Shown here: positions 20,484-32,375 of the stretch, in pieces
Position numbering within the stretch: position 1 is the stretch's first letter
Layout of the letters: each line of letters opens with the position of its first letter
Assembly (NCBI GenBank): GCA_029990175.1
Contig: JARKIP010000033.1
Location: 5,270,001-5,334,000 of the forward strand
Length of the DNA stretch: 64,000 nucleotides
Direction: 5' to 3'
Origin: Petunia secreta
Lineage: Eukaryota; Streptophyta; Magnoliopsida; Solanales; Solanaceae
Position numbers and translations under genes: made by a program
The notes under the pieces: model-generated
What the model was told of the DNA's origin: nothing
Database searches by the model: none
What the model saw: only the letters and a program-made list of their open reading frames with translations

Positions 20484-21900
20484 CTACGGAACCCATTCAT
20501 TTGTTGAGGAGGCTGGTCGAGCAGTATAGGGACAAGAAAAGAGACCTGCATATGGTGTTCATCGACCTACAAAAAGTGTATGACAAGGTCCCTAGAGAGG
20601 TTATGTGGAGATGCCTGGAATCTAATAGGGTTCCAATGGCGTACATCAAGGTGATTAAGGATATGTATGAGGGAGCTAAGACTCGAGTGAGAACTGTAGG
20701 AGGAGACTCGGACCACTTTTCAGTTGAGATAGGGCTCCATCAAGGGTCAGCGCTTAGCCCATTTTTATTTGCGCTGGTGATAGATGTACTGACCCGAAGT
20801 ATCTAAGGAGAGGTGCCGTGGTGTATGTTATTTGCAGATGATATAGTTTTAGTGGATGAGACACACAGAGGTGTCAATGAGAAGCTGGAGGTGTGGAGGA
20901 AGACTCTAGAGTCTAAAGGCTTTAGACTAGCAGGACAAAAACATAATATATGGCGTGCAAGTTTAGTGACGCCCCCGAGGAGTCAGAGGTGGAAGTGAGA
21001 CTTGATTCTCAAGTCATTCCTAAGAAAGGAAGCTTCAAATATCTTGGCTCAGTCTTCCAAGGTAATGGTGAGATTGATGATGATGTCACACGCCGTATAT
21101 GAGTAGGTTGGATGAAGTAGAGGCACGCTTCCGGTGTATTATGTGATAAAAGAGTGCCACTTAGGCTTAAAGGCAAATTCTATAGAGTGGTCGTTAGACC
21201 AGCTATGTTATATGGTGCAGAGTATTGGCCAGTCAAGAACTCTCACATTCAGAAGATGAATGTAGCGGAAATGAGAATGCTTAGATGGATATGTGGGCAC
21301 ACTAGGATAGATAGGATTAGGAATGAAGTCATTCGTGACAAGGTTGGCGTAGCCCCAGTGGCTGAGAAGATGTGGGTAGCGAGACTGCGATGGTTCGGTC
21401 ACGTAAGAAGGAGGAGTGTAGAGGCTCCAGTTAGGAGGTGCGAGAGATTAGCAGTGTTTGGTCTACGCAGAGGTAGAGGTAGACCAAAGAAGAATTGGGC
21501 CGAGGTGATTAGACAGGACATGGTCCGGATTCAGATCACCGAGGACATGACCCTAGATAGGGGGTGTGGAGGGCGAGGATTAGGGTAGAAGGCTAGGTTG
21601 TAAGAGTCTATCATTTTTCTTTATTAGATGCAGTAGTATGCTTATATAGATGATCTCATTTTACTTTTCGCCTTTATATCTAATGTTATTTTCTGTTTGT
21701 TGGATATGTTTTAGTTTTAACATGTTTTAGCTATTATCTGTTTTCAAAGGTGTTCTCTTATATGTTCTTTTTCCTAGTCCAGGGTCTATCGGAAACAGCC
21801 TCTCCACCTTGGTGGGGGTAAGGTCTGCGTACATCTCACCCTCCCCAGACACCACTGGTGGGACACACTGGGTATGTTGTTGTTGTTATTGTTGTATGAT
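20484..21900 (+). pseudogene. RTE-type LINE, 5'-truncated reverse transcriptase and 3' tail
   Basis: Encodes the RTE reverse transcriptase from EPIHLLRRLVEQYRDKKRDL through HMVFIDLQKVYDKVPREV, GLHQGSALSPFLFALV and the active-site segment PWCMLFADDIVLVDET. This is followed after frameshifts by RVPLRLKGKFYRVVVRPAML, YGAEYWPVK and the C-terminal RRGRGRPKKNWAEVIRQDM. Stops or frameshifts interrupt it near 20803, 20996 and 21100-21150. The 3' end has GGAAACAGCCTCTCCACCTTGG, TCTGCGTACATCTCACCC and TGTTGTTGTTATTGTTG, typical of RTE tails. It sits inside the MULE, so it inserted later than the MULE arrived. Confidence 0.9.
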
Positions 21901-22129
21901 CTGAATTAAGTTATCTTTACAAATTTCTTTGATCTATGCAATTAGAAACTTCATTCAACACCTTCATCCACCAATTATCATAGATAGCAAGGGGTATGTA
22001 GGTGTATTGTGAAGGAAAAGGAATTCGTGCCTTTTCATGAAAAGGTTCAAAACTGCGAAGGTAGAAAGTTTATCAAAAAGGAAAAAAAAAGGAAAGAAAG
22101 AAAGAAAAGAGAGGTTGCAGCGCATTAAA

Positions 22130-22390
22130 CTAACGTTTAAACATAAATGTGACGTTTTCAGTATAGTGCGAGATGCTGGAACTTCTGTATAAATGTTTCA
22201 GATGTTTAAACATTTAGATAAGATATTTACACATATATTGATATGTTTAAACATCTGAATGATGTTTCAGCATATTCCAATTAATATTTTAAACATCTGT
22301 ATTATGTTTCAGCATAGTTAAATATGTTTACTCATATGATGAGATGTCTAAACATCCATACGATGTTTCTTAAATCAGTGAGATGTGTAC
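22130..22390. repeat. palindrome array 6, downstream of the ULP1-like gene
   Basis: Cores include ACGTTTAAACAT, ATGTTTAAACAT (22203 and 22240), ATGTTTCAGCAT (twice) and ATGTCTAAACAT, again at steps near 20 bp. Divergence is intermediate. Confidence 0.85.
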
Positions 22391-23269
22391 AGTGCACACA
22401 ACCAAAATATTTATATAAAACATATAATTATCCTTACATGACCAACAAGAAAACATAACATAATATAAAATTCAAACAAGCCAAAACAAATACTTAATTA
22501 TCCTTACATGCCAACAAATACTTAATTGTCCAACCATAACTTATCATCCCACGAAATATGTCCACAGCTCATTTCATCCTAAAATCCACTATGGTGTTGT
22601 CACAGAGCTTGTCCCAGGGAGTCTTTGTAAGAAGTTTCTCAATGAAAGCTAGGGCATAACCACCTGATGCAGTATGAGTCTAGTTTGTCGGGAGGTCTTT
22701 CACACGTTCATATGCCCACAAGCTCTTGTTCAAGATATCCTCTGGCAAACTTTTAAACATCTCGCACTGTCTGATGAAAAAGGGGAACATGGTAGTAATG
22801 GGCTGGATTAGTGTGTTAAATGCATGTCACTGTTGTCACTGTACAGGGAGTCATACACCCTTATCTTAGCTTCCTCTACAAGGAACTCCACAGTGACAAA
22901 GTGAGCATCTTTCAGTTTTAACACACAGAAAATCCTCTTCACCCCTGCCCACTTCACATCCCCTGGGTTTGGCTACTTACCTTGTGCGTATTCCAGTAAA
23001 TCATCTTTGAATTTAAAAGTCTGCAGATGTTCTTCCATCATTGCAGCCAAGGCATTAGCGAGTACCAAGTTCTTCTTGTAGAGCTCACATAACTTTGCCT
23101 AGAAATTCAAATCCAAAATGACATCGGATTTGAGATATTACTGAGAGTAGGCTTTCTTTTTGAGTCTCATTAGGCTCACGATTTCCTCAACATGCTGTAG
23201 AAAAAGGAAAAAAAAAAGGAAAAAAAAAAGAGAAAAGAGATAAACACCAGGCAGAATCTGTCAATATTA

Positions 23270-23620
23270 GTTGAGATGTTTAAACATCAGTGGAAATGTT
23301 TAAACACCAGACACAATGTTTAAACATCTTGTGATATGTTGCGATATCATAAAAATGTTTAGAAATTTATAAAAATCAAGGGGTAATGTTTGGAGATGTT
23401 TAAAGATCAGACACAATGTTTAAACATCTTAGAGATATATTGCAACATCATAGAGATGTTTAGAATTTTATAAACATTAAGGAGTAATGTTTAAACACTA
23501 GCTAATATGTTTACACATTATGTATTATGTTTACATATGTCATAATTTTATTGTGATGTTTAAACACTGCTAGTCATGTTTGCACATCTTAAAAAATGTT
23601 TAAACATCACATTCCTCCAA
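23270..23620. repeat. palindrome array 7, filling ULP1-like intron 2
   Basis: Cores at 23277, 23297, 23317, 23417, 23488, 23559 and 23598 (ATGTTTAAACAT or ATGTTTAAACAC), with decayed copies between. A 125-bp stretch containing CAGACACAATG and CATCTT is repeated (near 23308 and 23408). The intron boundaries (GT on the minus strand at 23662, AG at 23195) enclose it. Confidence 0.85.
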
Positions 23621-24914
23621 TGTATGCACTAACAAAAAAGAATTACGGTGAATTGCATGTACCTTTTCCTCCAAATTGCCTTCCATTCTGATGACCTCTT
23701 CCAAATCCTTGTAGTTGTACTCATGCCCAAGAAAAAGAAGACTCGTTTCCTCTTCTTCTCTTTTAAGAAGGCATCCAGTGCATCTTTGATTTTCTTATCC
23801 ACAGTCTTGTAAAGATCAATCTTCTCCCCCATCATCTGCTTCTTCCCCTTTGTTCCTGAAGCAGTAAATGTGGATTTCAGAATCTACTGGTGAACATTGT
23901 TCTCAACCCTGTTCTCTTGGGCGCCTGGGCTTTCCTCAATTCTTTCAAATTGTGTAATATTGTCTCAATCCCACCAACCTTCAACATCAACGTATCATTA
24001 TCCTCATTGCACTTTAAGCATTTACAAGTACACTCTCCAGTCGTCGTACCCACCACTTCTTCTTTTCTCCTCACAACTCCCCCTCTAGTACTGCCACCAT
24101 CTTCTTTTCTTATAGCAGGTCCTCTACTGATGCCATCTTCTTCTCTTCTAAGAACTCCTCCTCTACCCTCATCCTGCCTTCTAGCATACCCAAAAAGATC
24201 CCCAACAATTCCAGCGTACTCTCTTCCACTAGCTCCAAAAAGATCAGCACCCCTACCCTCACTGTATCCTGTTAACAATGCACCACGACTATGCACAACC
24301 CGTTCTTGAGGGGTGTTAGGAACAACATTTTGTTTCCTCAACATTGTTACCCCATCCAACTGTTGCATCAAGCCATCAATCACCTCGTCCTCTACGTCCT
24401 CAAATAGCACAATTTTATTAAGCACATCCCTCAACTCTCTGGGCGTAGGCACGAGTTAATGGTACACCTCATGCAATAAAATAACCACACATGTTAAAAC
24501 TCTGCAACTGATAGAGAGTGAAGAGGCAGATCATGAAATTTAAACCACGCTTCAAACTTCTTCTGACAAACAACCCGACGAAGTAAAATATTGTGAACCA
24601 GCTTTGAAGCAAACACAGACTTGTGCAAATCGATTAGGTGCCCAAGATAGCTTCCGTTGAATCTTTCTATTAGCTTAAAATGGTTTAAAGCATCACGAAA
24701 TTTTTAAAACTTCGAGTGCATTGACGATGTTATCGTCACCTTCTTTGTTGCGAATACATTATTATACTCTATCCATGTCTTCATTTGACTCAAATCAGGC
24801 AGGTCAGTCTTTATGCATGGGGTAACCTCGTCAACCAACTCCACCTGATTTTTTACAAGAAAAATAATCATTACACAGTCACATTGCTAATGAAGAAAGC
24901 ACTTTCTTGATTTA

Positions 24915-25127
24915 AATATTATTAAGATGTTTAAACATCACCTAAAATGTTTCGAACATCTTATATTATGTTTGAAACATAAGCTAATGTTTGAAACAAA
25001 TCCAAACATTGTTTATTATGTTTGGAACATAATCCAAAATGTTTGAAACATTCAGAGTGATGTTTGAACGTATTTGTATATGTTTTAAACATCATACAAG
25101 ATGTGTAAACATAAGCATCGATGTTAC
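24915..25127. repeat. palindrome array 8, filling ULP1-like intron 1
   Basis: Cores are mostly of the 13-bp form ATGTTTGAAACAT or ATGTTTGGAACAT, plus one ATGTTTAAACAT at 24930. The minus-strand donor lies at 25127 and the acceptor at 24845, so the array makes up most of the intron. Confidence 0.85.
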
Positions 25128-25610
25128 CTCCTGTTCTTCTGCCTCTACAGATTGATTCTCTGTTGTTGCTTGTGTTGTTGCTTGGGTTGTTGCTTCTGTT
25201 GTTGCAGGTAAATCATGAATGACTTTGCTTCTTCCTTCCCTTGCCCCACTAACTCGAGCAAGAGCACCACTTTCTCCTCTTTGTTCATCTACCTGAGAAT
25301 GACTTGCCTCTGCTTCTGCATCCTGTGTACCTTCTTCACTGCTTCTTGATCTTTGTTATTCCTCTTCCTCTTCGTGTCGATTTTTGCTAAGATTCCGACT
25401 AGCACGACTAGCACAACTAGCGCTTGGGCTCTCGAAAGGGACTTGTAAAAGCTCTGGTACACCCCTGCTTCAATGTCTTTTTGAACGAGGAGATTCCCTT
25501 TCGGAATCCATGGGAATTTGTCTCTTTGTGGCCTGGGTAACCTTCTGGACCTTCTTAGCAGTAGCATTAGCCGTAGGCTTTACCAGTTGCCTTTTTTTTG
25601 GGGGGGGCAT

Positions 25611-26420
25611 GTTGCCTACATACGCAAATAAACATCTTTAAACAAACAAACACATATTTCCATATTTATAAGAACAGAACATGGTGCAAAATTTTTGACA
25701 ACTGACAAGGGTAGTTCAAACATTCGGAGTCAAATATTACTCATACATATAGGGGACAAACATCATGCTGAATGTTTGTATTCTACAAGGGCTGATGTTT
25801 AAACACCTCTATTGATGTTTAAACATCTCTATTGATGTTTAAATCAAGGTAATATTTCTTCGGTTAAATATCCGGTGATATGACCAAACACATCACAGAT
25901 GTTTCAAATATCTTACGAGATGTTTGGAACATACATATTTTGTTTAATCATATCACCGGCAACAACACTCGATTTTCAGTCAAAACTTCATCATTTTCTC
26001 CTTTCAAAGCAACCAAGACAGAACCATAAAGCAAACATAACTTTTAAATCAAAATTTTAGGGTTTTTTGTTAACAAATTAAAAATAGAATAAAAAATTGG
26101 AAAGTAAATAAAAACGGGTGAAGAAAAATACAATGCAGGAGAAGACTTACAATCAAAAATCGATGACAATCGACGAGTTTGACAGTCAGAACTGGGAGAA
26201 ACGACAACGGGTCGGAAAACAAGTCGCGGGTTGGTTCGGGTTTGGGAGAGTTGTTTGGAAATGTTTGAGAAATATTTGGGAAATGTTTGGAGATGTTTGG
26301 GGTTTTGATTTTTAAAAATCAGTAGTTGGGGTAGTGGGGGTAGGTAGTGAAGTAGTGAGTATGTTTGCAAATTTTGTTGTTTTTATTGTGCCCCAAAATT
26401 TTTAAAAAACTCTAATCACC
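25611..26420. repeat. palindrome array 9 and right end of the MULE
   Basis: Between 25720 and 25960 lie ATGTTTAAACACC, GATGTTTAAACATCTC, a 20-bp direct repeat (TCTATTGATGTTTAAACA) and decayed cores. A reduced set continues at 26250-26310 as GAAATGTTTGAGAAATATTTGG and GGAAATGTTTGGAGATGTTT. The stretch 26044-26370 can be read as a 108-residue minus-strand ORF of low complexity, which I regard as the leader of the ULP1-like gene rather than a protein. Confidence 0.65.
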
Positions 26421-26543
26421 CCACTTAAACTTAAACACCTATTTGAGATACAAGAAAAGAAAAAAAAAAATCAAGACCTTTTTTTCATTTCACACTTGAG
26501 AGGCTCTTTTTCTGTCATTTTCTCCATTGTTTTCCTCAGTAAA
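26421..26543 (+). promoter_or_regulatory. short leader upstream of the biotin-ligase start
   Basis: Only about 120 bp separate the last MULE-like sequence from the ATG at 26544. The stretch has a poly-A run (26460-26470) and pyrimidine-rich sequence (CTTTTTTTCATTTCACAC, TTTCTCC), typical of a plant 5' leader. No clear TATA box. The promoter probably lies within the MULE right end. Confidence 0.4.
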
Positions 26544-29500
26544 ATGGAGTCGGACACAATTACATCTTTAGTTCTTATACTTTCTGGAAAATCCACTGAA
26601 GAAAATGACATAGCCATTTCATTAAAAACTAATAATACACTTAAACTTCCTGAAAACACTGAAGTTAAAGTCCTTCAACACTCAGAAATTCACACTCTTT
26701 CCGACAACAACACATTTCAGATTAAAGATTACTTCAATTCCCTCTCAACAACTCATTTTGGAAGACTTTTATTTTACTCTCACAAATTGTTTTCAACCCA
26801 TGATGTTATTTCACAGTAATAATTACTCAACATATTAATTAGTTATCAAATTTCTTTTCCCTTTGCAAATGTAGTCTAATTTATTTATTTGTATTGCAGA
26901 AATAACTCTGCGTTACCAGTTGGTACTGTGTGTGTTGCTGATGTGCAATTGAAAGGGAGAGGTATTCCCATCATTCTTTTTATCCGGTTACTCCCTCCGT
27001 CCCAATTTATGTGCCAGTTTTCTAATTTCGAGAGTCCAACGCGTTTTACTTTAACCTTTTAAATATCATGAAATGTTAATTATTGTGATGTATAATACTT
27101 GTTTCCAAATATGTATATTTTACTTACAAAAATTTAAAGATTTTGTGTCTGAACTCATGGTCAAAATTAAGAAGTTTGACTCTCGAAATTTGAAAACTGC
27201 CGCATAAAGTGGGGCATGAGTATCACATTCACTTTTTCTTTTGTTTGCTTATTTTATTTAACCTGGTAGGGCGTTCGAGTAACGTGTGGGAATCACCAAA
27301 GGGCTGTCTTCTCTTTTCATTTTTGATACATATGGAGGATGGTCGATTGGTGCCCCATGTACAGTATGTGATTAGTCTTGCTATGACGGAGGCTATTAAG
27401 GCTGTTTGTTTGCAAAATGTAAGTATTCAACTAGCAATGTTTGAAATTGTGTTGGTGATTAAACGAATCCATGAGTGCTTATTGGTTGACCAAAAGAGTA
27501 GTCATGGTTTACTAAGTAATGCTATTTAGCATTGGAGGAAATTATAGGACTATAGATGATAGTGAGAAGAAAATTGTGGTTCAGGAAGCTATTGGAGGCA
27601 CATATATGGTCCAGCTCCTCAACTCTCTGGGTAATATGCATTCTGAACAATGATATTTTGATCGGATGGTAAACAAGAGGGATCCGTGGACCAGAATTTG
27701 TTGAAAATTCATATGTGCCACATGGAGGCAATGTGTAACTTGTAGATAGTGTATATTATTTTGGACATCCTTTAATATATACTCTCCTGTTATTATTTTC
27801 TTAAACCAAATGTCTTACAGGGGACACCACAACTTGATGTTAAAATCAAGTGGCCGAACGACCTTTACTTAGATGGCCTTAAAGTGGGCGGCATTTTGAG
27901 CACATCAGTATATAGGTCAAAGAAGTTCTATATCAGTGCTGGTATACCATCTCACTCTTTCCACTGTCCATTGTAGCTTTTGTTTTTATTGATAACAAAG
28001 AAACAGTTCACCTTCAAATTATAGAGGTTTACATGCAGATAGAATGTTTAAGATCTTTCCCGTCATTTTGAAGGGTTTCGTGTGTTCCTAACTTAATGAA
28101 GTCAGTAATGTAGTACGCTTTTGTCTACTCTGGTCTTTCTAGACTTACCTAACTGTCCTACTTTTCTGCTGCGCTATAAAAATATAGTAATGATGATCCT
28201 GGTTGTTATCTTTCTCAGGAGTTGGTTTGAATGTTGCAAATGAGAAGCCTACCACATGCTTAAATGCAGTTGTGAAGAAACTGAATCCTGGGTCATGTGA
28301 ACTAAAACGAGAAGACATCATTGCAGCCTTCTTCAATAAATTTGAGGACATGTATGATGTCTTTTCCAAACAAGGTGAATGAATCTTTCTACTCATTCAA
28401 GTAACTATAGAGGAATTATAGTCTGACATTGTGTAATTGAGATACACAACTCCAGCTACTTTATCCACAAAAAAAAAAAAAAATTGAGATACACAACTCT
28501 AGTGTTAGTTGGGGATTTTGGTACTCTTGACTGCTCAGGATGTTGGTTTAATTTGATTGCAATGGTAATTCATAGGTCGACACCAATCAAAATTTCTTTT
28601 CTTTATCATAATAGATAGTCTAAGTTGAAGTAAGTGTTGTCAAACGCTCTGAAGTGCAGGCTGAGTGCTTTGCTTTTCTTAGCTAGCACTTCCATGGAGG
28701 CATCAAGTCACTAAGGTGTGCGCTTCATTCATCACCACCTGAGCTTTGTAGTGAAGAGGGAGGAACCAAACAATAGATATAGCTGGCAGAGTAACATATT
28801 CATGTTCAAGGAGTAAAATTATTGAATGAATTATAAGTAATGATTACAAAGAAGATATATGAGAACTAGTCCCTTAATCTAAATTTGAAACTTAAAAATT
28901 GCATTTTTGTGTGTAAAACTGTATATCAGTTTTTAACTTCTTTGGCATGATAGTACTTCACGTATAGATGCTAATTGTAGTTCTTTCAGTACTTCCGTTC
29001 ATAAAAAGTTTTGTTGTCTTTGTAGTTATTTTCCATCTGGGGACCAGGCATATTCAGTGAGGCATTTGATTAGCTGCATCTTCATTTAGTTAATTTATTG
29101 TGGGGAAAGCATAACATTTTCACTTTCTGTTTGCTAGCCCTTCTTTTCAAGTTTACAATAGAATGTTGCTGTTTGCGTAGTATCTTAATATGGCAGGTTA
29201 GTGCTTCTAAGAGATATGAACTTCTCAAATAGTTGGTGTACAAGATCTGTTGCTTTATTTTTCATTTACCCTTTTCTTCTCATTGGGCTAAGGTTGTGAA
29301 ATTTCTAAGTTTAAACTACAAACATTGTGTCGGTTTTAGTAGTTATGTATAGGGTTCGATATGTTTACAGTGATGAAGATCAGCCATTCTTGGTTAACAC
29401 TTAACACAAGTATTGCATTAAAATCTATGTCGAAATCGTCCGGGAAAGACTCATGTTGGAATTTCTTTAATTGCAGTGAGATATACATAGAATGATATAT

Positions 29501-32296
29501 AATGGTACTGGATACATAGCTATGGCCAAGTTATAGTGATAACAAACGTTCTTCGAGAGAAGACGTTAGGAATTTCAAGAGTAGTTATTGATGATAGTCA
29601 CTATTTTTTTCAAAGAAAGTTTACACCAGAAGTAAGATTATACTAAAAGTAATGAGAATGATACTTGATGTTGTTTCTCTTGAGTTCATTATTGAGGCTT
29701 TATGTTAGATGCTCATGCAACTTTTAAGAACTTTTGTCGAGCTAGTTATTTTGGGGGACTTGTGGTGTTAGATGCTTATGCACTGTGGGGACTCATAGAG
29801 TTCATCTTTGTATCTAATCAAACTGGTTGTGTTTCTCTTTTTTTGTTTTTTTGGGGTAAAAAAATGATAGTTGAAACTGAGCCACATGTAAGAGAAAGAG
29901 TATATGATACTTGTTGTAGGTAGCTTTTTCATACTACTAACTGTGATATTGACCGGAGTAATTGATTTTGTTGGAGATCATGCAGGATTTCGACCACTTG
30001 AAGACTTGTACTACAAGACTTGGCTACACAGGTAAAAACTTTGCTGCAGCTATGCTAATTGGGTACTACTCTTGTAAGCAAAGAACCTATATGCTTGCGT
30101 ATCCTTCCGTAGTGATCCGTTGTTTTCTTTTTCTTTTCTTTTTCTGGTTATAGTGAGACATGAGCATTTTCTTGCACTGTGCGCCTCTTCCACCAATACT
30201 ATGCCATTTTCATCTTTAATGCACCACACTTGGTCCAGATCGTGAGACCGTCTCTCCTTCGCCTTGGCGAGCCTATATAGCTTCCTGTCTCCACCTATGT
30301 CTGCTATCTCCTTATACAAATGCTCAAAAGCTGTCGTCTTAGTGTTTGTAACCGCTAACTTCGTTGTCTTCCTTACAGTCTTATACTCTTCCTTGTTTGC
30401 CTTCTTTTCTTCCTCGGCTTTGCTCTCCACTAGCTTCAAGCAACCTTCTTGGCCTCCACTTTCCTTGGACCTCTTCATTCCACAACCAGTCCCCCCCGTG
30501 TCTAGTGGTGTTACCTTTAGAGACCCCTAACACCTCTCCAGCTGTTCCTAATACAATTAGCCGTCCTAGTCCACATACTGCTCGCATCCTCACTGCGCTC
30601 CCCCACCCTCAAAGCCATCAGCTTCTCCCTGAACTCTTGAGTTTTCCCACAGGTGCTCCCCACTTAATTCTAGGCTGATCCTTCAAAACCCTCTTTTTCC
30701 TCCTAGCGATGTCAAGATCCAAAACCAAGACCTTGTGTTGGGTTGTAAGATTCTCACTCGGGATAACCTTACAATCCCTACATAGACCTCTATCACTCCT
30801 AAGAAAAGAAAGTCGATTTCGGTCTACATAAAGTGACCAGATGCTCATCCTTCTTCTGAAAACTTAAATTGACTATTGTCAAATCGAACGCTTTCGCAAA
30901 AGCCAAGAGCGAAACTCCTCCTTCATTCCTACGCCAAAACCAAAACCGCCATGCACCCTGTCATAGCCCTTCGAGGCTGTCTCGATATGGCTATTGAAAT
31001 CTTCTCCTATGAAGAACTTCTCGGTTTCGGGGATACTTCGAACTACTTTGTCTAGATTCTCCCAAAAGTGCTTTTTGACCTCCTCACACAAGACGGCTTG
31101 CGGTGGCGAAGCACTAATCACGTTAAGAGTGATCCCTTCCTCGACTAACTTAATAGTCGTCATCTTGTCATTCACTCTCCTAACATTTACCGCTTGCTCT
31201 CGAAGATCCTTATCTACTAAAATGCCTACTCCATTCCTACTCGTCGAGATACCCGTCAACATCCCGAGCCTTAGAACCCACCCATTTGGTCTCCTGGACA
31301 CATGCTATGCTAATCCTCCTCTTCTTGAGAATCTTAACTAACTCAATAGACTTCCCCGTTAGCAATCCGATGTTCCAAGACCCAACTTGCAGCCTACCTA
31401 CCCCTTTCCCATCCCCAATCCTGCCCCTACCCCCAACCGAGGACAAGACCTTAATTTACCATCCTTCACCAAAGCCACACCTAAGCACAAGGATTCCCTA
31501 AATCAATTAAACTAAAATTGAACAGAACACACAGAAGTATACAAACAGAAAAGTACTCCAACACAGAAGTATACAAACAGAAAAGTACTCCAACTTACAC
31601 TAAACACAGCAGAACTGATACAAGGGCTAGACAAAACTAAAATGGTAAGCAAAACAGGGGTCAATGCAACAAGGGTCAAGGCAATAGACAGAGGAATAAG
31701 AGAGCAAGGGAACAGAACTAAAATGGTAAGCAAAACAGGGATCAATGCAACAGGACTGATACAAGGGAAGAAGGGTCACGCTAAGCACTAGCCAAAAACA
31801 AAGAAAGACACCACAAAGAACAAAAAATTCTGTAAAGACGAAAACAGCAATCCAATTAGCCTACGCCTACACTTGCAAATAGTATCAAAAGTACAGGGGA
31901 TAATAAAAACTCACACGCTGTGCGATCTGCTGTTAATGGAGGGCTGTAAAGTTGCAGACTTGGCCGTTGCCAGTGGCTTGACAGGAAGAGTACGCCAGAC
32001 AGAAACAGAACGGGAACAAAGAAAGAGTGCGCGGAAACAGGAGAGGGTCAGGATGGTCGTACCTGGTGACTTCCATCAGTGGACGTCGCCGGCGGTGGTC
32101 AGGCGATAGAATAAAAGAAGAGGGAAAAAGAAGAGGAAAAAGGGTGTGATAAAGAGAAGAACGAAGAAGAGAAAGGGAGGAGAGAGAGGATACTATTACC
32201 TGCTGAGCTCCGGTGGGTTCGCCGGGATAGTTGGCCGGCCAAAGTTTATAGCCGTTAGCGCGTAAGAGAGAGAATGGCGCGTAAGAGAGAGAATGT

Positions 32297-32375
<79 letters not shown>

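Larger units (their letters stand above)
22555..25610 (-). pseudogene. ULP1-like (C48) cysteine protease gene of the MULE, broken, three exons
   Basis: Exon 1 is about 25610-25128: a basic, low-complexity N-terminus, then Glu- and Thr/Gln-rich sequence. Exon 2 is about 24844-23663. It starts VELVDEVTPCIKTDLPDLSQ and contains GSYLGHLIDLHKSVFASKLV and HNILLRRVV, the pattern of the DUF1985-like module that precedes ULP1 domains in plant transposon proteins, then a Gly/Arg-rich linker with CTCKCLKC. Exon 3 is 23194 to about 22555 with the protease: KDAHFVTVEFLVEEAKIRVYDS holds the catalytic His and Asp positions. After a frameshift near 22820 comes SGGYALAFIEKLL where families have SGDCG; the catalytic Cys is absent. 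Several stops occur (near 25480, 25385, 24700, 22690). ULP1 enzymes cut SUMO from proteins; this copy cannot. Confidence 0.8.
15200..26420. mobile_element. large Mutator-like element (ULP1-carrying, Kaonashi-like) with palindrome arrays
   Basis: An approximately 11-kb unit containing a mudrA-like transposase gene (15841-17339, plus), small ORFs, and a ULP1-like cysteine protease gene (25610-22555, minus). All are embedded in one family of 20-bp-period palindrome arrays that occurs at nine places between 15.6 and 26 kb. Plant MULEs that carry ULP1-like genes are known (Kaonashi in Arabidopsis, a similar element in melon) and many lack long terminal inverted repeats; I likewise find no clear terminal pair here. 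Limits are set by the outermost element-like sequence and are uncertain by a few hundred bases. An RTE LINE (20484-21900) is inserted in it. Both main genes are defective, so this copy cannot be autonomous. Confidence 0.7.

Noticed and set aside
20872..21900. LINE reverse transcriptase as an original gene of the MULE
   Set aside because: It is a standard 5'-truncated RTE LINE with its own 3' tail, hence a later insertion.
23890..24309. 139-residue plus-strand ORF rich in Ser, Pro and Leu
   Set aside because: It is the antisense shadow of the ULP1-like gene's Gly/Arg-rich linker, which shows the domain context and splice structure on the minus strand.
15597..26310. CRISPR-like array: short palindromic repeats with variable spacers
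   Set aside because: The regular palindrome/8-bp spacer pattern superficially resembles a CRISPR, but spacers are far too short, there are no cas genes, and the host is a plant nuclear genome with a transposon context.
26496..26543. Upstream start for HCS1 at a TTG codon (16 extra residues)
   Set aside because: Non-ATG start without support; the ATG at 26544 is the first in frame.
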